Shown piece after piece: positions 28,828 through 29,614 of a DNA stretch of 29,614 bases; within the stretch, counting starts at the first letter, position 1; every line of letters begins with the position of its first letter. Source of the DNA: Actinomycetes bacterium. Its GTDB lineage: Bacteria > Actinomycetota > Actinomycetes > Propionibacteriales > Propionibacteriaceae. Location of the stretch: NCBI GenBank assembly GCA_023393755.1, contig JAEXCA010000226.1:1-29614 (forward strand), written 5' to 3'. The translations under genes and the position numbers were made by a program. The notes under the pieces are model-generated. The model saw nothing but the letters and a program-made list of their open reading frames with translations. It was not told the DNA's origin and ran no database searches.

Positions 28828-29448
28828 ATGAGTGACAACGCCGTCCGCCAGATCCTGTCGGGGATCGACCTGAACGCTCTGGCCCAGCAGGTGGGTGCCT
28901 CGCCCGCCGAGGTCGAGGACGCGGTCGGCGTCGCCGTCCCGACCCTGCTGGGCAGCCTGCAGGCCAATGCCGCCGACCCGGACGGGAAGGCCAGCCTACT
29001 CGGCGCACTCGGCCAGCACACCGGCGAGATCAACGGGCTGGCCGACATCGACACCGACGACGGCCGCAAGATCCTGGGCCACGCCTTCGCCAACGACCCG
29101 CAGCGGCTCGGTGCGCTGGCCGGGCAGGACAGTGGGCTGCTGGCCAAGCTGCTGCCGATCCTGGCGCCGATCGTGATGAACTGGCTGGCCAAGAACGTGC
29201 TGGGTGGCGGCCAGCAGACCCAGCAGTCCTCCGGCGGCGGCGACGTCCTGGGCGACCTGTTGGGCGGACTGCTCGGTGGTGGCACCGGCGGCAACTCCGG
29301 CGGCGGGATGGGTGACATCCTGGGTGGTCTGCTGGGCGGGCTGCTCGGCGGTCAGCAGGAGGCGCCGGCGCCGACCCGGCGGCAGCAGACCCAGCAGTCC
29401 GGCGGCGACCCGCTCAACGACCTGCTCCGCCAGATCCTGGGCGGCTGA
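28828..29448 (+). CDS. DUF937 domain protein with Gly-rich C terminus
   Basis: The 206-residue protein has a helical N-terminal half (about 1-115) fitting DUF937: NAVRQILSGIDLNALAQQVGASPAEVEDAVG, VPTLLGSLQANAADPDGKASL and KLLPILAPIVMNWLAK. The second half repeats a short LGDLLGGLLGG-type unit separated by Gly/Gln/Ser stretches (about 130-175) and ends with PLNDLLRQILGG. No signal peptide is seen. The function of the family is unknown. The ATG at 28828 has AGAGGG 9 nt upstream. It follows accE by 16 nt and its stop overlaps the probable maf start, so it belongs to the acc unit. Confidence 0.85.
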   Translation: MSDNAVRQILSGIDLNALAQQVGASPAEVEDAVGVAVPTLLGSLQANAADPDGKASLLGALGQHTGEINGLADIDTDDGRKILGHAFANDPQRLGALAGQDSGLLAKLLPILAPIVMNWLAKNVLGGGQQTQQSSGGGDVLGDLLGGLLGGGTGGNSGGGMGDILGGLLGGLLGGQQEAPAPTRRQQTQQSGGDPLNDLLRQILGG

Positions 29449-29614
29449 CCCTGAACCGCCCGAAGGTCGTCCTGGCCTCCCGCTCACCGGCCCGGCTGGC
29501 GACCCTGCGGGCGGCCGGGATCGAACCCGAGGTGGTGGTCTCGGGGTTCGACGAGGAGTCGATCGTCGAGCCCGATCCGGTGGCGCTGGTCGCCGCGCTG
29601 GCCCGGGCCAAGGC
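29445..29614 (+). CDS. maf: Maf family nucleotide pyrophosphatase (N-terminal part, probable CTG start)
   Basis: The frame runs off the right edge with about 56 codons seen. It reads KVVLASRSPARLATLRAAGIEPEVVVSGFDEE, the unmistakable Maf start with the SRSPAR loop. Maf proteins hydrolyse non-canonical or standard NTPs to NMP and PPi. No ATG, GTG or TTG lies in frame near the start; upstream codons read through DUF937 coding sequence. CTG at 29445 overlaps the upstream TGA as CTGA, just like the ATGA/GTGA overlaps elsewhere in the window, and would give M-T-L-N-R-P-K-V-V-L-A-S. CTG at 29451 is the alternative. Placement after accD-accE is typical for actinobacteria. Confidence 0.88.
   Translation, partial: MTLNRPKVVLASRSPARLATLRAAGIEPEVVVSGFDEESIVEPDPVALVAALARAK

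Overview
The window is GC-rich, gene-dense chromosomal DNA of an actinobacterium. Supporting genes are a WhiB Fe-S regulator, a LytR-CpsA-Psr protein, a TIGR03089 protein, an acyl-CoA carboxylase beta/epsilon pair beside a divergent biotin ligase, and a Maf start. The propionyl-CoA-type carboxylase and an epimerase-like VOC protein would suit Propionibacteriales/Propionibacteriaceae, but that placement is inference. There is no phage, transposase, CRISPR array, tRNA or rRNA.

Layout. 1-6804 (minus): a cell-envelope block transcribed from manC through two paralogous membrane proteins and whiB to a large GT2-like membrane protein and a DUF5719 protein that runs off the left edge. 7006-10489 (plus): TIGR03089 protein, a Tat lipoprotein of beta-lactamase fold and an ABC-F ATPase, with overlapping stop/start codons. 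10490-10811: a gene-free, repeat-rich stretch. 10812-12492 (minus): a LysR-type effector domain without HTH and a VanZ-like membrane protein. 12583-16472 (plus): a PadR-ABC ATPase-FtsX permease operon with a clear self-operator, then a NUDIX hydrolase. 16616-18088 (minus): LCP protein. 18337-19407 (plus): an unrecognised protein. 19497-21171 (minus): purK-purE. 21447-23523 (minus): VOC protein and 1-pyrroline-5-carboxylate dehydrogenase, beside a broken aldo/keto reductase gene (to 24131). 24265-24981 (plus): S51-family peptidase. 25031-26759 (minus): birA, PH-domain protein, GtrA. 26887-29614 (plus): accD, accE, a DUF937 protein and the start of maf.

Two general properties stand out. First, most genes that open a transcription unit have a TANNNT hexamer exactly 6 (once 7) nt before the start codon, which predicts leaderless mRNAs; genes inside operons have Shine-Dalgarno sites or ATGA/GTGA (probably also CTGA) overlaps. 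Second, palindromic or tandem repeats occur between genes and also inside genes: a 145-bp palindrome lies in frame in the ABC-F gene, and a duplicated 66-bp unit forms the N terminus of the carboxylase epsilon subunit. I did not find a clear new multi-gene defence or biosynthetic system; the in-frame palindrome and the symmetric four-copy repeat at 10626-10784 are the most unusual structures.
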